A stretch of 64,000 nt of DNA from Thraustochytrium sp. TN22 (Eukaryota; Sar; Bigyra; Thraustochytrida; Thraustochytriidae): contig JABLUY010000121.1 in the NCBI GenBank assembly GCA_013306675.1, forward strand, positions 1 to 64,000, written 5' to 3'. The number at the start of each line of letters is the position of its first letter. The stretch's first letter is position 1. The notes beneath the pieces were generated by a model, which was given only the letters and a program-made list of their open reading frames with translations, was not told the DNA's origin and did not search any database. This document shows, piece after piece, positions 1-11,571 of the stretch. The position numbers were made by a program, and so were the translations under genes.

Positions 1-1722
1 GCTTTGGCATTTGATTGATTACCGAAAGGGTCTGAGTTGGCCAAGTCCTCAGCTCGACGTGGAGCCACCTACTACGAATACCACTGACTCGGTGTTAAAA
101 TCAGTGCCCTCGCCGATCTGCACACCTACGGCCAGCCCTGCTGAGAGCGGTCGGTCCTCCAGCCCTGCGGAGAGCGCGCCCACGGCCAGCCCTGCTGAGA
201 GCGGTCGGCCCTCCTGCAGTGCTGAGAGCGGTCCAGAGGTCGCGGCGCCGGGATCTCGGTACCTGCTTCGGACAACGACGAGTTTGCCGCGCTCCTGTAC
301 AATTGGGACATCGCCTTGCGTGGGATGTTCCACATTTCCCACTTTTACTAACTTGTCGTGCACGCTGATGACAGAATCTAAGAGCCTCCCGCGAGGCTCC
401 AGGCCAACCGTGACTACGATTACCCCGAAGTTCCATAAAGAAACAGGATCATTGACACGCGAATGAGAATTCCCAAACGAAGACTAGGCCTTGGACAAGG
501 TGATCGCCTGACCTTTCCGCAATCGGCGAGAACAGCTCCCCGAGGGTAGCGACGCGTAGCGACCTTGGAAAGACACGCCGTGACTGAAGGAGTGAAGCTG
601 GCGAGGTCGGAGACATGTATGTTGACATCGTGCCTCTCCACCTTGAGATCCACTGGCTTATCGAGCCGGACGGAGGTTGCTGCGCGACGTAACTGAGCAG
701 TACGAGCAGTTTTTGACCAGACCACTCAGATGATGGTTGAGCCCTTGAGAAATCGTCTCACTGTAAGTTATGTCCGCCAAGGACGTCTCGTCTTCAAGTC
801 ACCTTGATGCCACGATACCCCCTGCCATGATGTGCCACGAGCAGTCGGCGCTGCTCAGCTGCTGCTTCGATGGACCCGCAGCAAGAATCCGTCAGACCTG
901 GCAGGAGCGCGCTTCTCAAGCCAGGCTGAAGGCGGCCAAGGTCGCTCGAGCGATCCTGCGAGCGATCCTGCTCCTCGCGACAACTTGAAAGGTGAGCTTG
1001 ACTTAAAATGTCTCTCTCGCGAGGTAAACGAACCTGTCGCTATCGCACGGTGTTGTCTAGGCGGGTTTATCGTTGCCCTCATGACGTCCTTTCGCACCGC
1101 AATCAGATTAGCCAAGGCAGCCTCGACAACCCGGAGGGAAGGAGAGATGGACAGCAGGACCGCGCAATGGCCCCTTTTCGGACCAGTGAGTGGTCGATCA
1201 GTTCTCATGAGAACGTAACACTCGGTTCCTGAAGGGTTGCGGTGCACCACACGCACGATGGGCCAAGGCTTGTCGATGTATCCCCTTCCCCCCCCCCTCG
1301 CGACTCCAAACTCCGGGTGCCGCAGGACGGCGCGGTGTGTTGTGGGAATACCCAACGGAATGCACTCATCGAGTCCCACTCCGTGCCGGCCACGGAGGAC
1401 GGCCGTGATGCGCATTGCGGGCACCCTCCAGCTGAGTTTCACCACACAGAAAGCGTGCTGAGTTGGCACGCTCCATTGCCGTCTTGTGACGTTCAACCGC
1501 ATTCACGCTGCGAATGCCATACGTCACTGGCGCGGCAGACGCAGGCACAAGGCCTGGATAAGCCACGGCATGGATTTAGGCGTTTTGCGTTTGGGGTGCT
1601 GTGCGAGAACGTTGCCGCCGAGCGACTCCATTGCACAGGGCGTCCACGCTAGCGCAATTGCTTGCAGCCGGCCGTCGTCTTCCGCCAGCTCGCTCGTCGG
1701 CATCGACGTCGGCGACTGAGAC
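1..1722. other. Left-edge region with no confident gene
   Basis: Apart from the 27-bp repeat I see no recognisable gene. A minus-strand open frame of about 215 codons at 855-1502 and a plus-strand frame at 11-466 lack family motifs. Base composition is less GC-biased here than in the genes to the right, consistent with intergenic or decayed sequence. Confidence 0.5.
132..239. repeat. 27-bp tandem repeat, four imperfect copies
   Basis: Four adjacent copies of a unit built on CCAGCCCTGCTGAGAGCGGT. The period is a multiple of three and reads on the plus strand as a nine-residue SPAESGR-type repeat. That frame is open from the left edge of the window to about 466 but has no ATG and no recognisable domain. 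It could be the tail of a gene cut by the window edge or a non-coding minisatellite. Confidence 0.6.
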
Positions 1723-2211
1723 CTAGGCATTACGGCGGGCCTTGCGCCGCATCTGGAACGGCTCCGGGGCCATCGTGGTCACCAGAGCGCGCTTTCCATT
1801 GGCCAGCACAACCTCCTCGTCGCTTCGCCCCTTGTCGTCCTCATCGTAGTTGGCCGGCCGGGGGTCGCGAAACTGGTCCCACATGTTGCCGGCGTCGTCG
1901 TCCTCCTCCTCGTCCTCGTGGTTCTCTTCCTCGTCCACGCCATCCGCGTCCGCGTCCGCCTCGCTCTGTGCTGCGTTCTCCGCTGCGGCCTCCGCAAGCT
2001 CGAAGCGCTTCCGCGAGAGGCTCTGGCACAGCAGTCGCATGTCCTTGGCCTTGTCGGAGCGCCCGTACACCCTGCGCACGCTGTTGCGCTCGTTGCACAT
2101 CCGGCACGCGAACTTGCGCGCCTTGGGCTCCTGCAAAACCTGGAAGGCCTCGCACGAGCCGCACTGAACCTGCGCCGCGACCGCAGCGACTCCCTCTGCA
2201 TCGTCAGTCAT
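1723..2211 (-). CDS. MRNIP-like zinc-ribbon protein (MRN complex-interacting protein family)
   Basis: A 162-residue protein. Residues about 17-60 carry a four-cysteine zinc ribbon (CGSC then CRMC), followed by NSVRRVYGRSDKAKDMR and LCQSLS. This order matches the N-terminal domain of MRNIP (C5orf45/UPF0544), which in animals binds the MRE11-RAD50-NBS1 complex and helps DNA-damage signalling in the nucleus. The rest is acidic low-complexity sequence (about residues 85-110) and a basic C-terminus (QMRRKARRNA). The ATG at 2209-2211 was chosen because the zinc ribbon begins soon after; the frame stays open far upstream only because it crosses the ITPase gene and a CAG tract. It is divergent from the ITP pyrophosphatase gene. 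The family call rests on the N-terminal domain only. Confidence 0.65.
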   Translation of the reverse strand: MTDDAEGVAAVAAQVQCGSCEAFQVLQEPKARKFACRMCNERNSVRRVYGRSDKAKDMRLLCQSLSRKRFELAEAAAENAAQSEADADADGVDEEENHEDEEEDDDAGNMWDQFRDPRPANYDEDDKGRSDEEVVLANGKRALVTTMAPEPFQMRRKARRNA

Positions 2212-2230
2212 TCGCTTCGACCCTCGACCC

Positions 2231-2281
2231 TGCCCTCCAGGTCCTCCAGGTCCTCCAGGTCCTCCAGGTCCCTCCAGGTCT
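2231..2281. repeat. CTCCAGGTC 9-bp tandem repeat
   Basis: Four to five adjacent copies of CTCCAGGTC, one with an extra C, sit in the 342-bp gap between the divergent MRNIP-like and ITPase genes. They therefore probably lie in promoter or 5'-leader sequence. Confidence 0.6.
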
Positions 2282-2553
2282 TCGTCCTCTAACAACCGCG
2301 GCGTCGACGCCGCCACGTACGACGATGAAAACCGGCATGGCGAAGCGGCGCGGCGCGGCGCTGCGCAGCGCAGCAGCGCGCCGCAAAGGAGGCCCTCCGC
2401 CCCTCCGCGCCCACCCGCGCCCTCGCGGCGGCCGCAGGAGTCGTGGGTAGCGGTTCTGCGTCTGGGCATGGCGCGGCACGCGAGCTCCACCACTGTCGCC
2501 CGGTGGGCGAGGTGGCGCGCGCGGCGGGCCGGCAGACTGGGAACGCGCGCGGC

Positions 2554-3150
2554 ATGCACAGCGCGGCGGCGCGGGCCAGCAGGATGGTGGTCACCTTCGT
2601 GACGGGCAACGCCAAGAAGCTGGAGGAGGTGCAGGCGATCGTGGGGTCGAGCCTGGAGCTGCGCAGCGAAAAGCTCGACCTGCCGGAGCTGCAGGGCGAG
2701 CCGGAGGAGGTGGCCGCGGAGAAGTGCAGGCTGGCGCAGGGCAAGATCGAGGGCGCCGTCATGGTGGAGGACACGAGCCTGTGCTTCAACGCGCTCAACG
2801 GCCTGCCGGGCGTCTACATCAAGTGGTTTCTTGAAAAGACTGGCCATGAGGGGCTCAACAATCTGCTCGCGGCGTACGAGGATAAGTCGGCCTATGCGCA
2901 GTGCATCTTCGCCTACAGCGCCGGCCCGGGCGCCGACGTCATTACCTTCGTGGGCCGCACGCCAGGCCGCATCGTGCCGGCGCGCGGGCCCACGGACTTT
3001 GGCTGGGACCCCGTCTTCCAGCCGGACGGCTTTGATCAGACCTACGCGGAGCTCGACAAGAGCGTCAAAAACACCATCTCGCACCGCTTTCGCGCGCTGC
3101 AGAAGCTGCAGGAGCACTTTGCTGCAGCGGCCGGCGCGGACAAGCAGTAA
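2554..3150 (+). CDS. ITPA: Inosine triphosphate pyrophosphatase (ITPase/HAM1)
   Basis: House-cleaning nucleotide pyrophosphatase that hydrolyses ITP, dITP and XTP to monophosphates in the cytosol, keeping deaminated purines out of DNA and RNA. The family hallmarks appear in order: [12 protein letters not shown] at the N-terminus, [63 protein letters not shown] and the C-terminal [11 protein letters not shown]. The 198-residue length is normal for eukaryotic ITPase. The first in-frame ATG is at 2554; a second at 2584 (MVVTFVTGN) has a better initiation context (A at -3, G at +4) and could be the true start. The stop is only about 20 bp before a long CAG-type tract that separates it from the convergent gene. 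Confidence 0.95.
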   Translation: MHSAAARASRMVVTFVTGNAKKLEEVQAIVGSSLELRSEKLDLPELQGEPEEVAAEKCRLAQGKIEGAVMVEDTSLCFNALNGLPGVYIKWFLEKTGHEGLNNLLAAYEDKSAYAQCIFAYSAGPGADVITFVGRTPGRIVPARGPTDFGWDPVFQPDGFDQTYAELDKSVKNTISHRFRALQKLQEHFAAAAGADKQ

Positions 3151-3171
3151 AAGCAATAACCTCAAATCAAA

Positions 3172-3346
<175 letters not shown>

Positions 3347-3374
3347 CCATCCTCTTGTTCTTTGCGCTCGATCT

Positions 3375-6221
3375 TCACCGGCCGTCCGCCGCCTGTCGTG
3401 GAGCAGTCGTCTCAATATACAAAATGCACTGCAAGATGCGAAAGCGGGCTTGCAGTTCCTGGTAGCGGCAGCGGCGGCCCAGCTCGTTCTTGATCTCCGC
3501 CCACACACGGTCTGAGCGCTTGACCTTGGTCATGCCCCGTGTCCAGACGAGAATGACGCGGTCGTCGGCGCGCGACCAGGTCGTGGACCGCGCCGTCGGA
3601 GCGCCAATGTAGCGCGTCAGCTCCGCAGTTGTAGGCAGGCGCTGCACCATGCCGCGGTAGACCGTCTCCAGGACTTGCGGACCGCGGTGGGGCAGGTAGT
3701 TCGACGAGAGCTGCTCGAAATCCTCGCCCAGCAGCGCGAGGCCCGTGGCGAAGCGAGCGAGTTCGCTCGGCGAGAGCCAGTCTGCCGCGTCCAGGTCCTT
3801 GCGCGCGCGCTTCAGGGCGAGGACGGCCTTGCCCGAGCTGTGCGCGCTGTCGTTCTCCTCGTCCCCCTCCTCCTTCCTCTTCTCTTCGCCGCCGCCGCCG
3901 GCGGCGGCGGCGGCGACGATGCCATGATGGGCGGCCTTGCTCGCCGCGGCTTTGCCGACAGCGCCGGAGGTGAGAAAGGCCTCGTGCGGCTGCGGGTTGG
4001 TGGCCACCACACGTCTGCGTTTGCGGTCCAACGGCCCGACGGTCACGGCGGCGGCCTCGGGCTCGCGCTTACGCTTCAACAGGTTGTGCACACGGTGCTC
4101 GAGCTGGAAGCGCTTCCTCGCCGGCAGGTACTCCTTGGCGATGGCTTCCCACGCGTTGCGCCCAAAGCGCTCCATGCCACGGGCCAGGAGCTCGTCTTCG
4201 GCCTCCGTGAAGAGCAGGCGGCCATTGGGCGCGCGCATCAGCTTGCGCAGCGGCCTGCCACCTTCACTCAAGTCGCGGTCCAGGAGGACATGGGCGCCGA
4301 TCTTCGCCCAGAGCGCCGGCGCGTTGGTCTTGGCGCGCTCGAGCTCCCTGTCGATGGCTTGCGTTGAGGAGACCTCCTCCGCGCGCAGGCCAGTGAGCCG
4401 AAAAATCTCGTGCGCCGGCCCATGAAAGCGCTTGAGTCCGAGATTTGCGACCAAAGCCCGGTGCACGTGCACGAGGTCGAAGAGCTTCGCAGAGAGCGCT
4501 GAGGTGAACGGGCCCTTTTCTTCGCTCCTCTGGGCACTGGCAGGCGGCGGCCCCGGGGCTTGGGATGCTGTGGGCAGCCCTGGCGCAGTTGTGCCTCCTA
4601 AGGAGGGCAGCGACGCGCCGCTCAGAATCGAGAGCAGGGACGAGTTTCCTCCGCCCTCATGCGCGTCCATGCTCTGGACCTGCGGCCGGCTTGCCTCTCC
4701 TGCCATGCGGCCCAGCGAGGATGACACGGAAGATAAGCTGACGTCGAGAGCCGGCTCGCCCCGCGACCTCGCTGACGAGAGCGAGAGCAGGCTCGCATCA
4801 AGGCCCCCCGGTAGCAGAGCCGTCTCCGGAGGCGGCGGCGGCAATGGCGGCAGTGGCGGCGGTGGCGGTGGCGGTGGCGGTGGCGGTGGCGGTGGCGGTG
4901 GCGATGACGTTGAAGGTGCTGGTATCTGCCGAGGCTGAGGCGCCTGAAACGCGCCGCTCACAGAGAGTGAGGTCGCTGGCCGAGGCCGCGGCGGCCGCGC
5001 TGCCTTTCGCGGCTTCTCCTCGTCCGCGAGCGTTGCTCGCAAGAACTGAATGTAGAGCGCCTTGCTCTCGTCCATGGCGGCCGCAGGCGCGTTGCCGGCG
5101 GCGAGCGCATCGTCGCCGAGAATACGGCTCGCCTCGAGTCGCTCGAGCGTGCGCTCGTCTGCCCAGACGTCCTCGAGCTCCTTATCTGCGAGCGAGAGAT
5201 GCGCACGAGTGCGGGACGCGATCGTCGAGCCGGGCGCCGTGCGGGCGCGTCTGCGGGCGCGGGGCGTTGCCGTTGCGGCCGCGCGCCCCGCGCGGCCGTC
5301 CGGCACGTACTCGTCGTCCTCCTCGTCGTCCTCCTCGTCGCCGCCGGCCGCGTTCAGGGCCAATCTCATCGAATTCCCGTCACCACCGTGACTGCTCTGC
5401 AGCAGGCCGGAATCGGCGGCGCCCATCGAGGTGTCCACGGCCGCGCCGTCGAAAACGCTGCCTTGTCCTACCGAGTCCAGCGTCGAGTTCAAGTCGAGGG
5501 GCCGAATCGCGACGGCGGTGCCCTGCGCGGTCGCAACACAGTCCGCCTCCGCGCCGGGCGGCACGGCCGCGCCTCCCTCGGTCTGTGCTGTTGAGCGCAG
5601 GGTCTCGCGCACGAAGCGATTGTAGAGCGTCTGGTCGTCCTCTTCCTTTTCGTCGTCAATGAGGTCCTCGAGCAGCTCCTCCATCATGCCGTCGTTGATG
5701 CCGAGGTCGTCGATCATCTTGTCCTGCAGCGACAGATTGGCGCGCGTGCGCCGCGAGATGAGGTCACCATCGTCGCCGCCACCCCCCCTCTCGCTGAGAG
5801 CGGCCGGCGCGGACGCTCGCCTGGCCTTGCTGCGCCGCTTGACGCGGCGCTCGCGCACGGCGCTCCTGGTCACCCTGTTCTTGTTGCTGGTGCTGGCGCT
5901 GTCGTTGTCGCCCTCGCCCTCCTCGTCCTTGTCATCATCGTCGTCTTCGTCCTCGTCGTCGTCTTCGTCCTCGCTGCCCTCGTCCACGTACTCGTCATCG
6001 TCCGCGTCCTCGTCGAAGATGGAGCTGCCGCGCAGCTCGTTGCGCAGCGCCTCGTTCGCCTCCTCCTCGCGCTGCACGGCGTCGACGGGCCGCTCTTTCG
6101 CTTGCGCTTGCGCGTGAGCTTGCTCTCGCTCTTGCGCATGCACTTGCTCTCGTTCTCGCTCTCGCCCTCGCTCTGGCTGCTGCAGCCGCGGCTGCAGCAG
6201 CTGGTGCTCGTTGTCCTCCAT
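3375..6221 (-). CDS. GON4-like Myb/SANT nuclear protein
   Basis: A 948-residue protein from the first in-frame ATG at 6221. Two Myb/SANT-like domains are visible: about residues 665-720 (RLLFTEAEDELLARGMERFG, then EYLPARKRFQLEHRVHNLLK) and about 879-930 near the C-terminus (WSRADDRVILVW). The N-terminal half is very acidic, with DDDEYVDE and DDEYVPDGRA. It repeats a motif SRTRAxLSLxDK at about 157 and 334, each copy followed by a helical stretch. A proline run lies near 450-480. This arrangement of acidic DEY motifs, an SRTR motif and a Myb-like domain resembles GON4L, a chromatin-associated transcriptional regulator. Codons are strongly GC3-biased and there is no sign of introns. The Myb/SANT call is firm; the GON4L assignment is inference. 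Confidence 0.65.
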   Translation of the reverse strand: MEDNEHQLLQPRLQQPERGREREREQVHAQEREQAHAQAQAKERPVDAVQREEEANEALRNELRGSSIFDEDADDDEYVDEGSEDEDDDEDEDDDDDKDEEGEGDNDSASTSNKNRVTRSAVRERRVKRRSKARRASAPAALSERGGGGDDGDLISRRTRANLSLQDKMIDDLGINDGMMEELLEDLIDDEKEEDDQTLYNRFVRETLRSTAQTEGGAAVPPGAEADCVATAQGTAVAIRPLDLNSTLDSVGQGSVFDGAAVDTSMGAADSGLLQSSHGGDGNSMRLALNAAGGDEEDDEEDDEYVPDGRAGRAAATATPRARRRARTAPGSTIASRTRAHLSLADKELEDVWADERTLERLEASRILGDDALAAGNAPAAAMDESKALYIQFLRATLADEEKPRKAARPPRPRPATSLSVSGAFQAPQPRQIPAPSTSSPPPPPPPPPPPPPPPPLPPLPPPPPETALLPGGLDASLLSLSSARSRGEPALDVSLSSVSSSLGRMAGEASRPQVQSMDAHEGGGNSSLLSILSGASLPSLGGTTAPGLPTASQAPGPPPASAQRSEEKGPFTSALSAKLFDLVHVHRALVANLGLKRFHGPAHEIFRLTGLRAEEVSSTQAIDRELERAKTNAPALWAKIGAHVLLDRDLSEGGRPLRKLMRAPNGRLLFTEAEDELLARGMERFGRNAWEAIAKEYLPARKRFQLEHRVHNLLKRKREPEAAAVTVGPLDRKRRRVVATNPQPHEAFLTSGAVGKAAASKAAHHGIVAAAAAGGGGEEKRKEEGDEENDSAHSSGKAVLALKRARKDLDAADWLSPSELARFATGLALLGEDFEQLSSNYLPHRGPQVLETVYRGMVQRLPTTAELTRYIGAPTARSTTWSRADDRVILVWTRGMTKVKRSDRVWAEIKNELGRRCRYQELQARFRILQCILYIETTAPRQAADGR

Positions 6222-7979
6222 GGCCTCGTCCACCTCGCCGCCGGCGCCGCCCGCATCCACGACGGCAGCGCCACCGCGCGCGGAGTGCCGCCGAGTGCCG
6301 CTCGGCAGGCCAGGCCAGGAGGGCGCGGGCGCGGCCAGCCGCCCGCCCGCCGCCCGCCGCGGTCGGTCGCCCGCTTGCGATTCTGCCGGGAGCGCGGCGA
6401 GTTGTCGCGCGCCTTGGCGCTGCAGCAGCGACGTGTGCCGCCGGTGAGCGCCAGGTCGCGCTCGACCTAACGACACCGAGCGCCAGGCGGCGGCGGGCCC
6501 GCATCTGCCGATGATCTGCGAAAGGCTTGGGGCGCGCGGGCCAATAACTGTAAGCTCCTTAGCTACCCTGGGCTGCTGCCGCCCGCAGACATGCCTGCCT
6601 TGGGCGAAGACACGTCACCATCAACGAGCTTTCAGCAACAGAGAAGCCGGCGGAGCATGGAGTCATTGGAGGTGTCGTCTCGTAGGCCTAGTCCGGGCTG
6701 GCTGGGTCTCGCATGGCGCGGGTTCGGCATGGTGTAAAGAGGCGCAGGTCGACGTTCACGGGAGAAATGTATAGCTAAGTTAGCACGAGCGTGTGCGCGA
6801 GACTGCCTCGGAATCATCAAGTGCAGGCTGGCAAGGACTTTGCCAAGCACAAAGACAAGCTCAGATGAAAGCACGCCTTCGCTCCCCAGCTAAGTCTCTC
6901 TCTATAGTAGAGCTAGCTAGGCTGGAGTTCTGCCACGCCACACCGTGACCGTAACACCTTAGTTCTTCCAATCAATCACATCACCCGCTCCTTTGACTGA
7001 GCCACCTGAGCAGTCAGGTAGGCTCTCAATGGCAGTGCCTCTCATCTTTTTGAGAGTGAGGCCTCCAAAGAATCCGCTCGATAGGATCGCCTCGTCAATC
7101 GATCGCCTCGTCAATCGTCTTGGCTCATCGCTTTGCCGATCGCCACGATACGTTGTTACCACCACCATTGCAACCAAGTCGAAGTAAGACAACCCAATCA
7201 ATCGATGACTCGGAGGAGTCGGAGTCGCCGCCGGCGCTCGGCTGCGCACAAGTTAGCCGGCACTTGGCTGCGCAGAGCGGCTCCGACGACGCGCGCGCAC
7301 GAGCGAGGAGCGAGCGAGGGTCGACGGCGGCGGGGGTGCCAGTGCCGAGGCTGGACTGGCCCTCCGTTGCGTGGCGTTGCGCGGCGTTGGAAAAGGGCGG
7401 AGAAGAGGGCGGCGGCCGGCCTTGCCCTGCTAGCGAGCGAATGTGTGGCCTTGCGAGCGCGGGCGCTTGCTTGCTCGTGCGCGGCTCCGCTCGCTCAATG
7501 ATCGCGCCCACGGCGTCCGGACCACGATGCGTGCAGCGAGGTGCTTCTCATGCTTCATTCTTTCTTTCTTGCGTTCGTTCGACGTGTCATCATGGGCGAG
7601 GCGCCAAGTGGGAAGGAGGCGGGGAGGCGCTGTTGAAGTCCGGGCGTCGCGGACGGCGGGTGAGCTAGAATGGCATGAGACTCGCTAATGCGATGGTTTG
7701 CCTGGCGATCAATGCCTGCGACAGTGCGACCCCTGCAAGTGCAAGGAAGCAGCTGCCCATGAGCGTGGGACTGGACGCGTCGGGAGCAGATTGTGCCGGT
7801 GTCCTGTTGGTCCACGAGCCTTTGCGCTGGCTGCTGGCTCGGCTCGATAGGCTTGCAGGCCCGGGAGCTGGGTAGGCGCTGTGCGGGAGGACCAAGCGGA
7901 ATGCTCGGCGTGCGTGCGCACGGCGGCAGCGGCGCCGGGCTGTCTCGCAGTTCTGGAATTAAGCGCGGCTCCCTGCAGG
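6222..7979. other. Intergenic region, about 1.76 kb
   Basis: Upstream of both the GON4-like gene and the GABA-B-like receptor, so it probably holds two promoters. The only structure I see is a short direct duplication of GATCGCCTCGTCAATC near 7085-7115 and stretches rich in GCTAG. No coding potential is supported. Confidence 0.5.
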
Positions 7980-10780
7980 ATGGTGATGACGATGCGCGCG
8001 AGCGCGGTGCTGGCGGCGTGCGCCTTGGCGATGGCACAGGCGGCGGAGGGCCTGCAGATTGTTATGATCCTGCCCTTGACAGGCGACTCGGCCACGACCG
8101 GCGCTTACTATAAGCGCGGGTACGAGATGCTCTTCGACGAGCTGGGCGACAAGATCACGTGGAAGGGGCAGGAGGTGACGCTGGATGACGACACAATGGT
8201 ATACGTGGACACGGAGTCGAACGGAACGCTCGGCGCTGCTAGGCTGGACGCGACGCTGACCGAGCTCCTGGCCAAGGACCCCGACGTCTTCGTGCTGGGC
8301 GGCTACGGCTCGACGGCTGTGGCGCTGGAGATTGAGGTGGCGAACAAGCACAAGGTAACGTATGTGAATGGCGGTGGTTCGGCTAGCCCCATGTACAAGT
8401 CGAGTGAGACGGACCCGGAGGAGGGCAAGAACGACGGCGGCTGGGCATTTGGTCTGCTGACCTCGACGCAGTTCATGGCCACCTCGATTCTGGATTACAT
8501 GGTCGGAGCCATGGACGACGGGATCCTGGAGAAGCCTTGCGATATTGCCCTGCTGTACGAGAAGAGTGCCCATGGCGAGGGCTTTCGCCAGGAAGTGGCA
8601 GCGTACTCCCTCCAGTTTCCAGCGTACTTCCACATCTACTACGTTACGGACTTCCCTTACCCGGCGGATTCCGAGGACGAAGGGCTTTTTGAGCATATGG
8701 AGGCTGAGCTGGAGGCCGCTCGCAACGAGACGCGCCAGGACAACACGTGTCACGCGCTTTTAGCGGACGCGCACTCGACTGAGTTTCAGCTGCTGATGGA
8801 TGCCTTTGACGACACGGTGCTGAGTTTCGATTTCATCACCTTTGGCGCGCGCGGCACGGATACGCTTGACCTGAACGAAATTGAGCGTCCGGAGCTGGCC
8901 CAGGACCTGGTCTCCGTGCTTTGGTGGAGTTCCTCGCAAAAGTCGGTCACCTCGCGCGAATGGGTGCAGCGCTTCCGGCTGTATGAGGCGTACGAGTGGG
9001 CAGATGAAGCGGAGGCTCGCGACGCGGCCGCCTCGAGCGCTGGCGACAAGGTCGTGTCGACGGCGATCTTCGAGACGCCCGAAAGCCAGCTGCACGTGGA
9101 GTGGTACGCCGCGCTGGCATACACGAGCGCGGCCATCCTCACTGAGGCTCTGGAGAACACACCTACGACCACGAACGCGGGCGTCCGCAACTACCTCAAG
9201 GCGACGACTTTTACGAACCTCATCACGCCCGGCGGTAGCCTCTCCTTCGACACGTGGGGGCAGGCCAAGTATGACATGACCTTGGTGCAAGGCTCCCCGT
9301 CTGTCAGCCTTACCGGTGAGGTCGAGGTAGAGCTGAAGAACCTTTTCCCGCCCTCGGAGCAGACCGGCAACCTGACGACCAACACCGCCTTCGGTCAAAA
9401 CCTGCCCAATTGTACTTCGTCGGAGTACATGCGTGCACGAGCAGGCACATGCCACGGAGACTCGCGCAAGGTAACCTTTTATTGGACTGATACCGAGGGT
9501 CGCATGTGCATTGACCCGCTCGTGCCGTGCGAGTGCGACAACACATACTCCATGCTGGAGCTCCCGGACGACAACGATCTGGCGTGCCGTACGATTCATC
9601 CACTGGCGGCGTCATTCTCGTCTGCGGAACGCTTGGCGCCATTGTTTGCTACGTCTTCCTCTTTATGGTCCTGCGACACTATTCAAACATGGCCATGAAG
9701 GCTGGACAGCGCGAGTTCCTTGCGCTCATGTGCTTCGCCGGCGTCTGGTGCAACATCGCGGCCATGTCATTCCTGGGCCCCAACGCGGACAACATGTGCC
9801 GTACGCGCATCATGAATCTCGCACTTAGCATTGCGCTTCTCGTCGGCGCGCTCACCGTCAAGGTGTACCGCATCTGGCGCATCTGGAACAACTCCACCAT
9901 GAAGCGCGTCTCCATCTCTGCGCGCTTCATGCTCAAGGTGCTGCTGGCTATCTTCCTCGGGATGTTCCTCATCATCGCCATTTGGTTCATTGTTGACCCG
10001 CCGCACGCGCTTTCGGTCCGCATAGTCCCTGGCGCTTCCACGTCGCTTTACGAGGTGTCGAACGTCCACGCCATTTTCAACACCGATGTGTGCGTGTACT
10101 ACGGCGTGAAAGCCATCAGAGAGGCAGCAGCTTCGCTTGGCAGCGAGGAGATCCAGTCCGAGGACGTTTACTCGGCCAGCGTCGTCTTTCCCGTACTGGC
10201 GCTCGCCTACGTGCTCTGCATTCTCTTCTATACCACCTTTCTTTCCTACCAGGGCCGTAACAGTGACGCCAAGTACATGGAGAGCCGCAGCATCATGTTT
10301 GCCAGCTACATCATCACGGCCATCATTTGCATCGTCGTTCTCATGGTTGTGGCCCTGCCGCTGGCGCTGCGCGCGCAGACTTTCCTCATCTCCTTTGCGC
10401 TCATCACCATCTCCATCATTCTCGTCATGCTCGTCGTCGGCCCCAAGGTCTACTTTGTCGCCAAGCCGGAGTTTACAAGCGCCACGCGCGCCATTCGCAG
10501 GCGTCTCGGCAGCGGCTCTGCTACCTCCAGAGACAATGGCCAGACGCGACTCCCGCCCACCGGCACCGGCACGGGAGACCGCAGCAACATCACCCAGGAC
10601 ATTACCTTGGACAACGGCACGCGCCGTACCCAGGACAACCGCACGGTCGACGACGTCTCGGAACTCGCCGCGCCGCGCTCACGCGCTGCCACCGTCCCCG
10701 TCGACTCCACCGAGACCGGCGCCACGGACATGGCCCAGCGCAGGCTTTCCAAGAAGAACGTCAGCATTGACGTCTCCTAA
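7980..10780 (+). CDS. Class C GPCR, GABA-B-receptor-like (one frame break)
   Basis: The first part (ATG at 7980, to about 9600) has a signal peptide (MRASAVLAACALAMAQAAEG), then a periplasmic-binding-protein type 1 fold: IVMILPLTGDSATTG, LGGYGSTAVALEIEVANKHK, VTYVNGGG, and a C-terminal Cys-rich linker with CECDNTYS. The second part (from about 9602 to 10780) has seven hydrophobic helices: GGVILVCGTLGAIVCYVFLF, a second from FLALMCF, KVYRIWRIW after helix 3, and GPKVYFV after helix 7. It ends in a Ser/Thr/Arg-rich tail. This is the architecture of metabotropic GABA-B/glutamate-type receptors. Helix 1 lies in a different frame from the ligand-binding part; one missing base near 9595-9604 explains the switch. 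No GT-AG intron with a suitable phase is available there. Alternatives are a true null allele or recoding. Confidence 0.85.
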
Positions 10781-11571
10781 AAATTTCTGTGCAGGATCCT
10801 CCGACAGAACGAGACACCACAAAGAATTTCGAGAAGAGAATTTCTCACGTGCAGTGATTGGTAACGGTACCCTTGTGTGCTTGCGCGAGCGAAAGGTGCG
10901 CTCAGTTTTCATGAGAAGAAGACTCGACGCAAGAAGCAATGACCGTGACTAGTGCCGCGCGCGAGTGGCACGCGACCGCCGAAAGCAAGAATGAAGATCG
11001 TGCGCGAGGCGAGCTCCACATAGGCTAACACATGGCCTGTCCTTCGAGGTCTGCACGTACCGTCATGGCTGGCAAAAGGCACAAGAGACGAAGGGACGGA
11101 GACCACCCCGCTCAAATCTCTTCGTTCACTCCCTCAACCTTTGTGCAGGCTGGCAGGCACGTACGGTGTGCTAGATCGCTAGCTAGCTAGCTAGTAGCTC
11201 TAGCTCTAGCCTAGCTGTTAGGCAAGTGGACGAAGGCCTCCTCCGAGGCGGTTGCCGACGCTTCGCCTCCGTCAGGCAAGCACTGCAGGGACGAAGCACT
11301 GCGCTTCGAAAGATCTCGCTCGCTGGCAAGTAAGTAGACCAAGGCCTCCTCCGAAACTGTTGCCAACGCATTGCTTGCTCCGTCCATTCTCCTCGTTTCC
11401 TTCACCTTTCTTCAAGCTCGGGCCGAGTCCTCCCTTCTTGGCCGCCACGGCGCCGGCCCCGACGGGCTCGTACGTGGCACACGCGCCACGCTTCACCCCG
11501 AGCCGCAGCCGCAGACCCCGCGCGCGCGGCGGGGCGCGCGCGGCGGCGGCGGCGGCGGCGGCGGCGCGCGC
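10781..11571. other. Intergenic region with GCTAG repeats
   Basis: Between the receptor and the polyQ gene. Around 11170-11220 there is a run of GCTAGCTAGCTAG and CTAGCTCTAG units. Two similar stretches with GGCCTCCTCCGAGG and GCCTCCTCCGAAA occur near 11237 and 11343, each after a 'caagt' and followed by TTGCC(G/A)ACGC, forming an imperfect direct repeat about 105 bp apart. No gene is supported. Confidence 0.45.

Noticed and set aside
855-1502. Minus-strand frame of about 215 codons near the left edge
   Set aside because: No domain, no homologue I recognise and no support from codon pattern; left unannotated.
9460-9610. A short intron to explain the receptor frame change
   Set aside because: Donor GTAACC at 9471 with AG acceptors ending at 9497, 9533 or 9560 all leave the frame unchanged; no other AG lies before helix 1.
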